Source of the DNA: Defluviitaleaceae bacterium | Lineage (GTDB): Bacteria; Bacillota; Clostridia; Lachnospirales; WRAX01 | NCBI GenBank assembly: GCA_009781815.1 | Contig: WQVB01000009.1 | Location: forward strand, 1-14,179 | Direction: 5' to 3' | Length of the DNA stretch: 14,179 nt | Shown: positions 1 through 7,413 of the stretch, one piece after another | How positions within the stretch are numbered: position 1 is the first letter of the stretch | Layout: each line of letters begins with the position of its first letter | Program-made: the position numbers and the translations under genes | The notes under the pieces: model-generated | Told to the model about the DNA's origin: nothing | What the model saw: only the letters and a program-made list of their open reading frames with translations | Databases searched by the model: none

Positions 1-16
1 CTACCGTTACCCCTCA

Positions 17-127
17 CCCCTACCGTCATCCCGTGCTTGACACGGGATCTAATTGGAGAAGGGCAGGCTTAGTTGGTATGCACTATCATACATAGATCCC
101 GTGTCAAGCACGGGATGACGGTAGGGG
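17..127. repeat. MITE-like nested palindrome, family A copy 1
   Basis: This is a long inverted repeat whose arms are about 35 bases, from CCCCTACCGTCATCC on the left to its complement on the right. Each arm is itself a hairpin: CCCGTG, loop CTTGA, CACGGG. The core reads AATTGGAGAAGGGCAGGC and then GGTATGCACTATCATA, and recurs in the other family A copies. It lies 3' of coaE (stop at 165-167) and could also serve as a transcription barrier for it. No transposase of its own is visible. Confidence 0.85.
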
Positions 128-164
128 AGAATTTCGCCATAAGCCTAGTAATGCTAGGAGAGTG

Positions 165-767
165 CTAGATGACGATAAAATAGGCTACTTGTCTCTCAAG
201 CTCTTCTAAATTACCATTGTTTATTATTTGAACATCTACATAACCCGCAAGGGTTGCGTCGGGCATTTGGCTTGCTATGCGGCTTTTTGCTTGGGCAAGG
301 GTTATGCCGTCTCTTTGGGTGATGCGGTCTAACCTAACATCCATATCCGCAAACACGCCTATCACCTTGTGGCAGATTTTGTGGAGGCCAGCTTCAACAA
401 GCAGGGCGGCATCGATGGCGATTATGTTGCTAGATTGGGTGCTAATAATGCGGCGGATTTCTTTGATGATATGCTTGTGGGTTAGGTGGTTTAGAGTTTC
501 AAGCTTTGCTTTATCAGCAAAAACTATGTTGCCTAAGGCTTTGCGGTTTATCTCGCCATCTTTGTCCAAGATGCTTACACCAAAGGTTGCCACAATATCA
601 TCATAAGCTGCTGTTGGAGAGGATTTTAGAAGGATTTGGTGGCCTATAGCATCAGCATTGATGATGAAAACGCCCATGCCTGATAGTATTTTACACACCT
701 CGCCCTTGCCAGCCCCAGAGCCGCCTGTTATGCCTATGATTGTTTGGTTTGGGGTTGCTGGGTTCAT
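165..767 (-). CDS. coaE: Dephospho-CoA kinase
   Basis: Catalyses the last step of coenzyme A synthesis, the ATP-dependent phosphorylation of the 3'-hydroxyl of dephospho-CoA, in the cytoplasm. From the chosen start the protein is 200 residues, the usual family length. It shows the N-terminal P-loop GITGGSGAGKGE (residues 12-23), the NADAIGH segment that matches the conserved AD of the family, and the C-terminal I-I-N-N-G segment typical of CoaE. I chose the ATG at 767 because AGGAGAGG precedes it and the P-loop then starts near residue 12; an in-frame ATG at 800 would add 11 residues without similar support. The residue after the P-loop lysine is Gly22 where Ser or Thr is usual. polA lies upstream on the same strand, but 830 bases of repeats separate them, so a shared transcript is uncertain. 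Confidence 0.93.
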   Translation of the reverse strand: MNPATPNQTIIGITGGSGAGKGEVCKILSGMGVFIINADAIGHQILLKSSPTAAYDDIVATFGVSILDKDGEINRKALGNIVFADKAKLETLNHLTHKHIIKEIRRIISTQSSNIIAIDAALLVEAGLHKICHKVIGVFADMDVRLDRITQRDGITLAQAKSRIASQMPDATLAGYVDVQIINNGNLEELERQVAYFIVI

Positions 768-827
768 AATGCCTCTCCTAATCCACGCTCGACTCATCAT
801 TCTAAACTTCTGCTTGCTATTAAACCT

Positions 828-952
828 GTAGGGAATGGATCCTTGGCTGACTTGCAGCTTGTCTGCAACAAAAGCTTATCCATTCCGCCCCGTCTTGCTG
901 AGGGATAGAGAAGTGCAAACTCAATAGCGGAGTGGATGAATCCACTCCCTAC
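828..952. repeat. Inverted pair of REP-like elements, one with an expanded loop
   Basis: The right element (927-952) is GCGGAGTGGAT, GA, ATCCACTCC, CTAC: a hairpin ending in the complement of GTAG. The left element (828-888) starts GTAG, then has stem GGAATGGAT with partner ATCCATTCC followed by GC, but its loop holds about 38 extra bases. These match the REP pair beside the RAYT gene at 6779-6854, but here the GTAG ends face outward. The pair lies in the 800-base gene-free stretch between coaE and polA. Confidence 0.75.
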
Positions 953-1001
953 AAAGAGAATTGAGATGACGTCATTCTAACCTTTCCCTTTGTAGCGTTT
1001 C

Positions 1002-1138
1002 CCTCTTCGTCATTGCGGACTTGATCCGCAATCTCATTTATACTAATTATTTAAAAGCAATAATTGCAAACCTAGGGATTGCGGATCCGTAGGTTGAGCC
1101 TGGCTTTAGGCGAAACGAACCCGCAATGACGAAGAGGA
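1002..1138. repeat. MITE-like palindrome, family B copy 1
   Basis: Terminal inverted repeats run from CCTCTTCGTCATTGCGG to its complement. The left arm is the hairpin TTGCGGA, loop CTTGA, TCCGCAA. The right arm has the same stem idea, but its loop is replaced by about 30 bases containing AGGTTGAGCCTGGCTTTAGG (1091-1110), a module found again in the loops of other repeats in this window. The core includes ATACTAATTA and CAATAATTGCAAACCTAG, shared with the copy at 1303. Confidence 0.8.
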
Positions 1139-1175
1139 AAGCTCGCTATAGACTTGTGATTAAACCATCTCATAT

Positions 1176-1273
1176 CGTCATCCCGCACTCGATGCGGGAT
1201 CTGCGTATGATAGTGCATACCCAATTAGGACTACCCTTCTCCAATTAGATCCCGTGTCAAGCACGGGATGACG
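1176..1273. repeat. MITE-like palindrome, family A copy 2
   Basis: Bounded by CGTCATCCCG on the left and CGGGATGACG on the right. The left arm stem is CCCGCA with TGCGGG around a CTCGA loop; the right arm stem is CCCGTG with CACGGG. The core is in the opposite orientation to the copy at 17 and still contains the complements of GGTATGCACTATCATAC and AATTGGAGAAGGG. The two arms therefore carry different stem sequences that both pair. Confidence 0.82.
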
Positions 1274-1302
1274 TTAATGTAATTCACCAATCACTTAAGC
1301 AT

Positions 1303-1395
1303 GTCATTGCGGGCTTGACCCGCAATCTCGCTATACTAATTACTAAAGAGCAACAATTGCAAACCTAGAGATTGCGGATCAAGTCCGCAATGACG
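1303..1395. repeat. MITE-like palindrome, family B copy 2
   Basis: The left arm is TTGCGGG, loop CTTGA, CCCGCAA; the right arm is TTGCGGA, TCAAG, TCCGCAA. The core has ATACTAATTACTAAAGAGCA and CAATTGCAAACCTAG as in the copy at 1002, without the inserted loop module. It lies in the gene-free stretch between coaE and polA. Confidence 0.8.
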
Positions 1396-1446
1396 AGGAG
1401 GAAAGTCCGTAATAGACTTGTAGCGAAACGCCCCTCAGCCCCCTAA

Positions 1447-1572
1447 CCGTCATCCCGTGCTTGACACGGGATCTATGCATGATAGTGGACAATCCCAACT
1501 AAGCCTGCCCTTCTCCAATTAGATCGGAGCCTGCCCTCAGCTTGACTGGGGGTGTCAAGCATGGGATGACGG
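1447..1572. repeat. MITE-like palindrome, family A copy 3, rearranged right arm
   Basis: The left arm CCGTCATCCCGTGCTTGACA is intact. The core is in the reversed orientation. The right arm is interrupted after AATTAGATC by about 35 extra bases (GGAGCCTGCCCTCAGCTTGA and a G-run) before GTGTCAAGCATGGGATGACG. It sits about 30 bases past the polA stop codon and could end polA transcription. Confidence 0.75.
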
Positions 1573-1602
1573 ACGGGGGGCTTAATGACGACCTATAGGT
1601 GC

Positions 1603-4230
1603 TTACTTTGTCTCATACCAATTCTTCCCTACACTGATATCAGCTGTCATTTTGACTGATAAATCTACGGCGTTTTCCATCTCTTCTTTTAAAATGGCGG
1701 AGACTTGCTCTATCTCGCTTTCAGGCACTTCTAGCAGCAATTCATCATGTATTTGCAAAATAAGGCGTGATGCCATGTTTTCGCCCTTTAGGCGGGCATC
1801 AAGCTTTATCATTGCGATTTTAATAATATCTGCTGCAGAGCCTTGCACGGGCATGTTCATGGCTGCCCTTTCGCCAAAGTTGCGGGTTACAAAGTTGCTA
1901 GATGCAAGCTCGGGTATGGCTCTTTTTCTTCCATATATAGTCTCAGCATAGCCTTTAAGCCTTGCCTCTCTTTTTGCCTTATCCATAAAGCTTTTAACGC
2001 TGCCATAGCGGGCTAGGTAGCTTTGTATAAAGGCCTCTGCCTCTGGTACAGACACGCTAATATCCTCCGCTAAGGAGAAGGAGGAGATGCCATATACAAT
2101 ACCAAAGTTAACAGCCTTTGCCATATAACGCATATGGTCTGTAACCTCATCCAAATCTACATCAAACACACGGCTTGCTGTGATGCGGTGTATATCTTGC
2201 CCTTGAGCAAAGGCTTTTATAAATGTCTCATCTCCCGACAGCTCCGCTAAAATACGCAGCTCTATTTGGCTATAATCCGCATCAATAAAAACATGGCCAG
2301 CAGGGGCTATAAAGCCTTGGCGAAGCTCCCGCCCTAAAGAGGTGCGGATGGGGATGTTTTGCAGGTTAGGCTCTATAGAAGACAACCTGCCCGTTGCCGT
2401 CAGGGCTTGCTTGAAGGTGGTGTGTATGCGACCTGTGGCGGGGTTGATAGCAGATAGTAGACCATCTACATAGGTGCTTTTAAGCTTTGCAAAGGTGCGA
2501 TATTCTAAAATTTTGGCGGCTATAGGGGTGCTTTTTGCTAGCTTTTGGAGTACGTCTACATTGGTAGAATAGCCCGTTTTTGTTTTTTTGCCGCCTTTTA
2601 ACCCAAGGTCTTCAAACAGCACCTTTGCTAGCTGCTTTGGAGAGTTTATGTTAAACTCTTGCCCTGCAAGGCTGTAAATCTCTTCCGTTAGGCGGTTTAT
2701 CTCTATTGTTAGCTTTGCACCATATTGGTTGATGAAAGCTGTGTCTATCAACACGCCGTGGCTTTCCATATCTGCTAAAACATGAAGCAGGGGCATCTCC
2801 ATCTCATAAAAAAGCTTAGAGAGACCTTGTTGATCCAGCAAATCTTCAACCACAGGCCAGGAGCTATAAATAGCACTAGCATGGGCGATTGCCGCTTTTG
2901 CCATGTTTTCCATATCATCTTTAGGGTCGTCAAGGAGGCTTAGCTGGTCTTTTTCGCTTTGAGGCAGCACTAAAGCCTCTTTAAGGTAGGTTAGGCTTAA
3001 ATCTGCCACACCATCCCCATCTTTAAGGTCGTTTAGCAAATAGCCGCCCAAAAGCAAGTCTCCCTTTAGGTTGTTTATGGTGATGCCTAGCTTTTCAAGG
3101 TGGTGGATGTCGTTTTTTGTGTCAAAACCTACCTTCGGCAAGTCGCTTTCAAAAAAGCTTGCCATATGACCACTTGAAGGGGTAAAGGTGGATTTGCCCT
3201 CTTGGGTTATTGCCACGCCTAGGATGTTTTTGCCCTCTTTGGCTATATGAAAGGCACAAAGGCTGTTTTTAAGCACGCCCATGGGGTTGTTTGTGATTTC
3301 AAATTTTATGTCAAAGCCCTCGCTAGCTTGACCTTGCCCCCCTTTGGGGAATTTTTTTAGGATGCTTTTAAGCTCTAAGCTAGACATAATTTCAAAAGAG
3401 TTGTCGTTGTATATCTCACCAAGCTTTAAATCCTCTAAATCCACATCTATAGGCACATCGGTGGCTATAGTGGCTAAAAATTTTGAAAGCCTAGCATCTT
3501 CGGCATATTCTTTAAGGTTTTGAGCTGCTTTTTTAGGCTTTATGGCTGTTTCGTCTGCCTCTGCTGCCTTTATGGCTGCTTCAATATCTTTATAGTCTTG
3601 TATGATTTTAAGGGCTGTTTTTTCGCCAATGCCAGCCACCCCTGGTATATTGTCAGAAGCATCACCCATTAGGGCTTTCATGTCTATAAATTGGGTAGGG
3701 GTGATGCCCATTTGGGCTATAAAGCTATCCTCATCCCAGTCTTCTGTTGTTGTTTGTCCTTTTGAGGTTTTGGGTATGCGTATTTTAATGGCTTTAGAGG
3801 CCATTTGCAGCAAATCTCTATCCCCTGAAACTATGGTTACTGCAAAGCCTGCCTTCTCAGCTCTTATAGCAAGTGTACCCATTACATCATCAGCCTCATA
3901 CCCCTCTAAAGACACTTGGGGGATGTTCATGGCTTCGAGCACCTGCTTAAGGATAGGCACCTGAGTTTTTAAATCATCTGGAAAGGGCTTTCTGGTGGCT
4001 TTATACTCAGCAGAAGCCTGATGGCGAAAGGTAGGTGCTGGCAGGTCAAAAGCAACGGCCACATAGGGGCTTTGCTCCTCATCCATCAGCTTAAAATAAA
4101 TATTTAAAAAACCTAAAATAGCGTTGGTCGGCACGCCGCCTTTTGTGGTAAAAGGGGGCAGGGCATAAAAGGCACGATTGATGAGAGACATGCCGTCTAA
4201 AAGCATTAGTTTTTTTGTGTTGTTATCCAT
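1603..4230 (-). CDS. polA: DNA polymerase I
   Basis: Repair and Okazaki-fragment-processing DNA polymerase of 875 residues, full length for the family. Residues 1 to about 290 form the 5'-3' exonuclease (FEN) domain, with LLDGMSLINRAFYALP at the start and the acidic EGYEADD and SGDRDLLQ motifs. Residues of about 310-480 occupy the 3'-5' exonuclease fold, but the FDTET metal site is not conserved (the matching stretch reads AFHIA), so proofreading is probably lost, as in many Bacillota. The polymerase domain shows motif A (DADYSQIELR), motif B (RYMAKAVNFGIVYG) and motif C (HDE at residues 828-830). GGAG lies 7 bases before the ATG, and a strong promoter lies 40-70 bases upstream. Convergent or neighbouring genes are separated from it by repeats on both sides. 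Confidence 0.98.
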   Translation of the reverse strand: MDNNTKKLMLLDGMSLINRAFYALPPFTTKGGVPTNAILGFLNIYFKLMDEEQSPYVAVAFDLPAPTFRHQASAEYKATRKPFPDDLKTQVPILKQVLEAMNIPQVSLEGYEADDVMGTLAIRAEKAGFAVTIVSGDRDLLQMASKAIKIRIPKTSKGQTTTEDWDEDSFIAQMGITPTQFIDMKALMGDASDNIPGVAGIGEKTALKIIQDYKDIEAAIKAAEADETAIKPKKAAQNLKEYAEDARLSKFLATIATDVPIDVDLEDLKLGEIYNDNSFEIMSSLELKSILKKFPKGGQGQASEGFDIKFEITNNPMGVLKNSLCAFHIAKEGKNILGVAITQEGKSTFTPSSGHMASFFESDLPKVGFDTKNDIHHLEKLGITINNLKGDLLLGGYLLNDLKDGDGVADLSLTYLKEALVLPQSEKDQLSLLDDPKDDMENMAKAAIAHASAIYSSWPVVEDLLDQQGLSKLFYEMEMPLLHVLADMESHGVLIDTAFINQYGAKLTIEINRLTEEIYSLAGQEFNINSPKQLAKVLFEDLGLKGGKKTKTGYSTNVDVLQKLAKSTPIAAKILEYRTFAKLKSTYVDGLLSAINPATGRIHTTFKQALTATGRLSSIEPNLQNIPIRTSLGRELRQGFIAPAGHVFIDADYSQIELRILAELSGDETFIKAFAQGQDIHRITASRVFDVDLDEVTDHMRYMAKAVNFGIVYGISSFSLAEDISVSVPEAEAFIQSYLARYGSVKSFMDKAKREARLKGYAETIYGRKRAIPELASSNFVTRNFGERAAMNMPVQGSAADIIKIAMIKLDARLKGENMASRLILQIHDELLLEVPESEIEQVSAILKEEMENAVDLSVKMTADISVGKNWYETK

Positions 4231-4269
4231 ATTATATCTCCAAAATTATCATAGTGGTTTGTATAAAAT

Positions 4270-4298
4270 AGTATACCATAAGGTTTTGTAATAGTCAA
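4270..4298 (-). promoter_or_regulatory. Sigma-70-type promoter of polA
   Basis: On the minus strand, TTGACT (4293-4298), a 17-base spacer and TATACT (4270-4275) give a near-consensus promoter. The predicted start near 4263 leaves a leader of about 33 bases before the polA ATG at 4230. A family A repeat starts just upstream, at 4315. Confidence 0.8.
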
Positions 4299-4314
4299 AG
4301 GGGAAGCTTGCACA

Positions 4315-4424
4315 CCTACCGTCATCCCGTGCTTGACACGGGATCTAATTGGAGAAGGGCAGGCTTAGTTGGGGCTGTATACTATCATATATAGATCCCA
4401 TGTCAAGCACGAGATGACGGTAGG
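4315..4424. repeat. MITE-like palindrome, family A copy 4
   Basis: Very close to the copy at 17: same arms (ACCGTCATCCCGTGCTTGAC), and the same core AATTGGAGAAGGGCAGGC in the same orientation. The right arm carries two changes (CCATG and CACGAG) that weaken its hairpin. It is inserted just upstream of the polA promoter. Confidence 0.85.
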
Positions 4425-4475
4425 GGCGTAGCCAACGTTTTCGATCAAGAGGATTGTGGTCAAGCCCGAGTCCTA

Positions 4476-4612
4476 GTCGTCATCCTGAGCTTGACTCAGG
4501 ATCTAATTGGAGAAGGATGCGGCTCTAAATTAAGGTATGCACTAGCCCAGTTTCACCTTAAAACCAAGGCTCAACCAAGGCATAGATCCTGAGTCAAGCT
4601 CAGGATGACGAC
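4476..4612. repeat. MITE-like palindrome, family A variant with CCTGAG arms, copy 5
   Basis: Arms are GTCGTCATCCTGAG and its complement; each arm folds as CCTGAG, loop CTTGA, CTCAGG. The core starts AATTGGAGAAGG and includes GGTATGCACTAGCCCAGTTT, followed by a segment related to the inserted module (ACCTTAAAACCAAGGCTCAA). Its nearest relative is the copy at 9272. It lies in the 530-base gap between the divergent polA and ptb. Confidence 0.83.
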
Positions 4613-4699
4613 TTAGGGGAGGTTTAATGTTTTTTGATTTTACTACAGACCTAATAATGTTAGATAAGTCATTTGTCCACTCACACCCAAAGTCGAAAC

Positions 4700-4728
4700 T
4701 TGCGTTGAGGAAATGTTTGTGATATACT
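4700..4728 (+). promoter_or_regulatory. Candidate promoter of the ptb-buk run
   Basis: TATACT (4723-4728) is a good -10. The best -35 at a 17-base spacing is TTGCGT (4700-4705), which matches consensus only in its first three bases. A start near 4735 would give a 23-base leader. A second A/T-rich hexamer, TATAAT, lies a few bases downstream without a -35. Confidence 0.45.
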
Positions 4729-4757
4729 TAGGATTATAATTAAATCGAAAAGCGAAG

Positions 4758-5657
4758 GTGATTTTTATTAACAGCTTTGACAATATATTTGAGCTGGCAC
4801 GGGGCAAAAAAGCCACAGTTGTTGTTGCTGAGGCGTGCTCAGAGCATATAATGGATACTGTCGAAAAAGTTTTGGAGCAAGGCTTGGCTAACATGGTGTT
4901 GGTTGGAGGAGAGGCCACAATCAAAAAGATTGCTGAAAATAGGGGGCTTGATGCCTCTAAGTTTAAGGTGATAAACGCCACCACCCCAGAAGAAGCCTGC
5001 AAAATAGCTGTGGATGCAGTCAACAGCGGCAAGGCTACATCTCTAATGAAAGGCAATGTAGACACCTCTATCATAATGTCTGCCATTTTAAATAGAGAAA
5101 ATGGGTTACGAATAGGCAAAAAACTAAGCCATATTGCGGCTTTTAAGCCTCCTCATTATCACAAGCTTATGTTTGTTAGCGATTGTGCAATAAACATCAA
5201 CCCTGATTTTGATACGAAAATAGATATTATAGAAAGTGCCGTTGCAGCTGTTAGAAATTTAGGCATAAACCAGCCTAAAGTTGCCCTTTTGGCGGCTAAA
5301 GAAAAGGTTGATGAAAAAATGCCCATTACCCAAGAGTGGGCGAAGATTGTAGATATACATAGGGCTGGCGAGAAAATGCAAAACTGTATTATAGACGGCC
5401 CTCTAGCCCTTGACAACGCCGTGTCAAAGCAATCCTGCCAGATAAAGGGCATAGACAGCCCCGTTGGCGGTGATGCTGATATACTTATATGCCCTAATAT
5501 AGAGGCTGGCAACATTTTATATAAATCCCTATCTTTCATGGCGAACGCACAAAACGGCGGGGTTGTTGTTGGGGCAAAATGCCCGATAGTGCTTACATCA
5601 AGGGCAGACAGCACCGAGAGCAAGCTAATATCTATCGCTCTTTCGGTTTTGATGTAA
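4758..5657 (+). CDS. ptb: Phosphate butyryltransferase (branched-chain acyl-CoA type likely)
   Basis: Swaps CoA for phosphate on butyryl-CoA and related short or branched acyl-CoAs to give acyl phosphate, which butyrate kinase uses for ATP. The 299-residue protein has the expected length and family landmarks: the N-terminal SFDNIFELA helix, VLVGGEATIKKIAE, SLMKGNVDTS near residue 94, and the C-terminal GGVVVGAKCPIVLTSRADS. The GTG start gives the family N terminus directly, although the ribosome site (GCGAAG abutting the start) is poor and expression may be modest. buk follows after 31 bases. Leu-type dehydrogenase and VorB nearby suggest isobutyryl-, isovaleryl- or 2-methylbutyryl-CoA as the real substrates; that is inference from context, since Ptb enzymes are often broad. 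Confidence 0.95.
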   Translation: MIFINSFDNIFELARGKKATVVVAEACSEHIMDTVEKVLEQGLANMVLVGGEATIKKIAENRGLDASKFKVINATTPEEACKIAVDAVNSGKATSLMKGNVDTSIIMSAILNRENGLRIGKKLSHIAAFKPPHYHKLMFVSDCAININPDFDTKIDIIESAVAAVRNLGINQPKVALLAAKEKVDEKMPITQEWAKIVDIHRAGEKMQNCIIDGPLALDNAVSKQSCQIKGIDSPVGGDADILICPNIEAGNILYKSLSFMANAQNGGVVVGAKCPIVLTSRADSTESKLISIALSVLM

Positions 5658-5688
5658 AAGCTAAGGTTGCATAAATAAGGAGAGAATT

Positions 5689-6756
5689 GTGAATATACTT
5701 GTTGTTAACACTGGCTCCACCTCTACAAAAATGGGGCTTTATGATGGAGATGTGCCTGTTTTTGAAAAAACCTTAAGGCACACAGTTTCAGACCTTGCAT
5801 CTTTTAAGGGCGTTGTAGACCAGTACAGCTTTAGAACCAACATTTTACTAGATGAGCTTAAAAACAGCCATGTTAGCGCTAAAGACCTAGCTTGCGTTGT
5901 GGGTATTGGTGGCCTTTTAGCCCCTTTAGAGGGCGGCACATACCTTGTAAACCAAGCTATGCTTGAGGATTTAGAAAAAGCAAAATATGGCGAGCATGCC
6001 TCAAACCTAGGGGGCATTATAGCCCACACTATAGCAAAAGAGACTGGCATACCCGCTTATATTGTTGACCCCGTGGTGGTGGATGAGATGGAAGATATCT
6101 TTCGCATAAGCGGCCACCCACTATTACCAAGGCGGTCTATTTTTCATGCTTTAAACCAAAAAGCCATAGCTAGAAGATATTGTAGCGAAAATGGAAAGAA
6201 TTATAATGAGGTCAACCTAGTTGTTGTGCATATGGGCGGTGGCATATCTGTCTCCCTTCACTCTAAAGGCAGGGTGATTGACACAAACAACGCCCTTGAT
6301 GGAGACGGCCCCTTTACCCCCGAGCGAAGCGGCAGCCTGCCTGCTGGGCAGTTGGCACAACTGTGCTTTAGTGGTGAATATGCTCATGAAGATGTGAAAG
6401 AGCTTATCAAAGGCAAAGGTGGCGTTGTTGCATATTTTGGCACAAACTCTATGATGGATTTGGAGGAGGCGGTTGCTAAGGGAGACCCGCAAGCTGCCAT
6501 GCTAATGGATGCTATGGCGTTGCAAGTAGCAAAATATATTGCAGCTATGGCGGTTGGTGCTTGTGGAAATATCGACGCCATACTCCTTACAGGCGGCATA
6601 GCAAGGGCAAAGCCCCTTACGGATGAGATAACAAGGCGTGTTGGCTTTGTAGCCCCCGTTTGTGTATATGGTGGGGAGGATGAGATATCTGCCCTTGCTT
6701 TGGGTGCTTTGCGTGTACTTAGGGGTGATGAAGAGGCGAGGGTTTATGGAGGGTAG
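5689..6756 (+). CDS. buk: Butyrate kinase (branched-chain fatty acid kinase likely)
   Basis: Transfers the phosphate of acyl phosphate to ADP, giving ATP and a free short or branched acid; it is a cytoplasmic member of the acetokinase/ASKHA superfamily. The 355-residue protein is full length. It shows the phosphate-1 loop NTGSTSTK at residues 6-13, the butyrate kinase signature around VVHMGGGISV and the DGDGPFTPERSGSLPAGQL block, and a C-terminal adenosine-site loop ILLTGGIA. The GTG start at 5689 is set by AAGGAGAGA 6-7 bases upstream and by NILVVNTGSTSTK at the N terminus. It is paired with ptb, and the REP pair and RAYT gene follow before the next metabolic gene. Confidence 0.96.
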   Translation: MNILVVNTGSTSTKMGLYDGDVPVFEKTLRHTVSDLASFKGVVDQYSFRTNILLDELKNSHVSAKDLACVVGIGGLLAPLEGGTYLVNQAMLEDLEKAKYGEHASNLGGIIAHTIAKETGIPAYIVDPVVVDEMEDIFRISGHPLLPRRSIFHALNQKAIARRYCSENGKNYNEVNLVVVHMGGGISVSLHSKGRVIDTNNALDGDGPFTPERSGSLPAGQLAQLCFSGEYAHEDVKELIKGKGGVVAYFGTNSMMDLEEAVAKGDPQAAMLMDAMALQVAKYIAAMAVGACGNIDAILLTGGIARAKPLTDEITRRVGFVAPVCVYGGEDEISALALGALRVLRGDEEARVYGG

Positions 6757-6778
6757 TGTCATTATGTGATGAAGCAAT

Positions 6779-6854
6779 GCGGAGTGGATAAATCCACTCC
6801 CTACACTGGCAGATTATCACACTACATTGTAGGGAAGGGATTTATCCCTTCCGC
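6779..6854. repeat. REPIN: inverted pair of REP elements beside the RAYT gene
   Basis: The left element 6779-6804 is GCGGAGTGGATAAATCCACT then CCCTAC. The right element 6829-6854 is GTAGGGAAGGGAT, TT, ATCCCTTCC, GC. Each is an imperfect palindrome with a GTAG tetranucleotide at its 5' foot on the reading strand, which is the layout RAYT enzymes are known to recognise. The two are in opposite orientation, GTAG ends inward, 24 bases apart. The pair fills most of the 122-base gap between buk and the RAYT gene. Confidence 0.85.
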
Positions 6855-6878
6855 AAATGCTGGAGGCATTATTGCATT

Positions 6879-7409
6879 ATGAATAACTACCCAAAACGAA
6901 AATCTAACCGCCTAAAAGAATATGATTACTCTCAATATGGCTACTATTTTATAACCATTTGCACAAAGGGCAAAGAATGTTTGTTTGGCAGGGTTGTTGA
7001 TGGTGAAATGCGTTTGAATGAGATGGGGTGCATCGCTGATGAGGAAATACGAAATATCCCTAATCATTATGATGATGTATCAGTTGATGCCTATGTTGTT
7101 ATGCCTAATCATGTGCATTTAATAATTCATATAACGGAAAGGATAAATCCTTTCCCTACAAAGACAAGGGGCATTCCGAATATAATTGGCAAATACAAAG
7201 CAGGCGTTACACGAGCCGTAGGGAAGGGATTTATCCCTTCCGCTAGCCCTAAACCGATTAAATTATGGCAAGTGTCATACCACGACCATATAATACGCAA
7301 CAAAAAAGTATATCAAAAAATTTACGAATATATAAAAAGCAACCCACTAAAGTGGGAAGAGGATTGCCACAATCCAATAAATTTTAAAACAAATATCAGA
7401 AGGAGATAG
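6879..7409 (+). CDS. REP-associated tyrosine transposase (RAYT, IS200-like Y1 family)
   Basis: A 176-residue HUH endonuclease of the Y1_Tnp/TnpA_REP group, thought to cut and move REP hairpins through a 5'-phosphotyrosine. The HUH motif is in PNHVHLIIH (His78, His80). The C-terminal segment SYHDHIIRNKKVYQKIYEYI contains the candidate nucleophile, probably Tyr151, followed by Asn155. The N terminus (KRKSNRLKEYDYSQYGYYFITI) is typical. A possible GGAGG lies 12 bases before the ATG, longer than ideal. Two REP-like elements lie inside the reading frame (7134-7159 and 7218-7243) and encode ERINPFPT and VGKGFIPSA. The gene sits between buk and the dehydrogenase gene, on the same strand, and its last codons and stop overlap the next gene's ribosome site. 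No frameshift is seen, so it may be active. Confidence 0.9.
   Translation: MNNYPKRKSNRLKEYDYSQYGYYFITICTKGKECLFGRVVDGEMRLNEMGCIADEEIRNIPNHYDDVSVDAYVVMPNHVHLIIHITERINPFPTKTRGIPNIIGKYKAGVTRAVGKGFIPSASPKPIKLWQVSYHDHIIRNKKVYQKIYEYIKSNPLKWEEDCHNPINFKTNIRRR
7134..7243. repeat. Inverted REP pair inside the RAYT coding sequence
   Basis: Element 7134-7159 is ACGGAAAGGATAAATCCTTT then CCCTAC; element 7218-7243 is GTAGGGAAGGGATTTATCCC then TTCCGC, identical over its 26 bases to 6829-6854. Their orientation (GTAG ends inward) matches the REPIN at 6779-6854, but the spacing is 58 bases instead of 24. Both are read through in frame without stop codons. Confidence 0.88.
7400..7405 (+). promoter_or_regulatory. 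Ribosome binding site of the dehydrogenase gene, inside the end of the RAYT gene
   Basis: AAGGAG lies 8 bases before the ATG at 7414. The same bases encode the last Arg residues of the RAYT, whose TAG stop is 7407-7409. This allows translational coupling between the transposase and the catabolic gene. Confidence 0.75.
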
Positions 7410-7413
7410 AGAC

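Noticed and set aside
17..1572. CRISPR array
   Set aside because: Repeats are palindromic, of variable length and irregular spacing, without uniform spacers, and no cas gene is present.
4623..4757. Riboswitch or T-box upstream of ptb
   Set aside because: The predicted leader is only about 23 bases and I see no conserved aptamer motif in the preceding sequence.
4643..5119. 158-codon minus-strand frame opposite ptb
   Set aside because: Shadow of ptb with no ribosome site or motif; the plus-strand protein is clearly conserved.
7218..7243. Frameshift in the RAYT gene at the internal REP
   Set aside because: Both elements and the spacer keep the frame, and the C-terminal Tyr segment reads normally after them.
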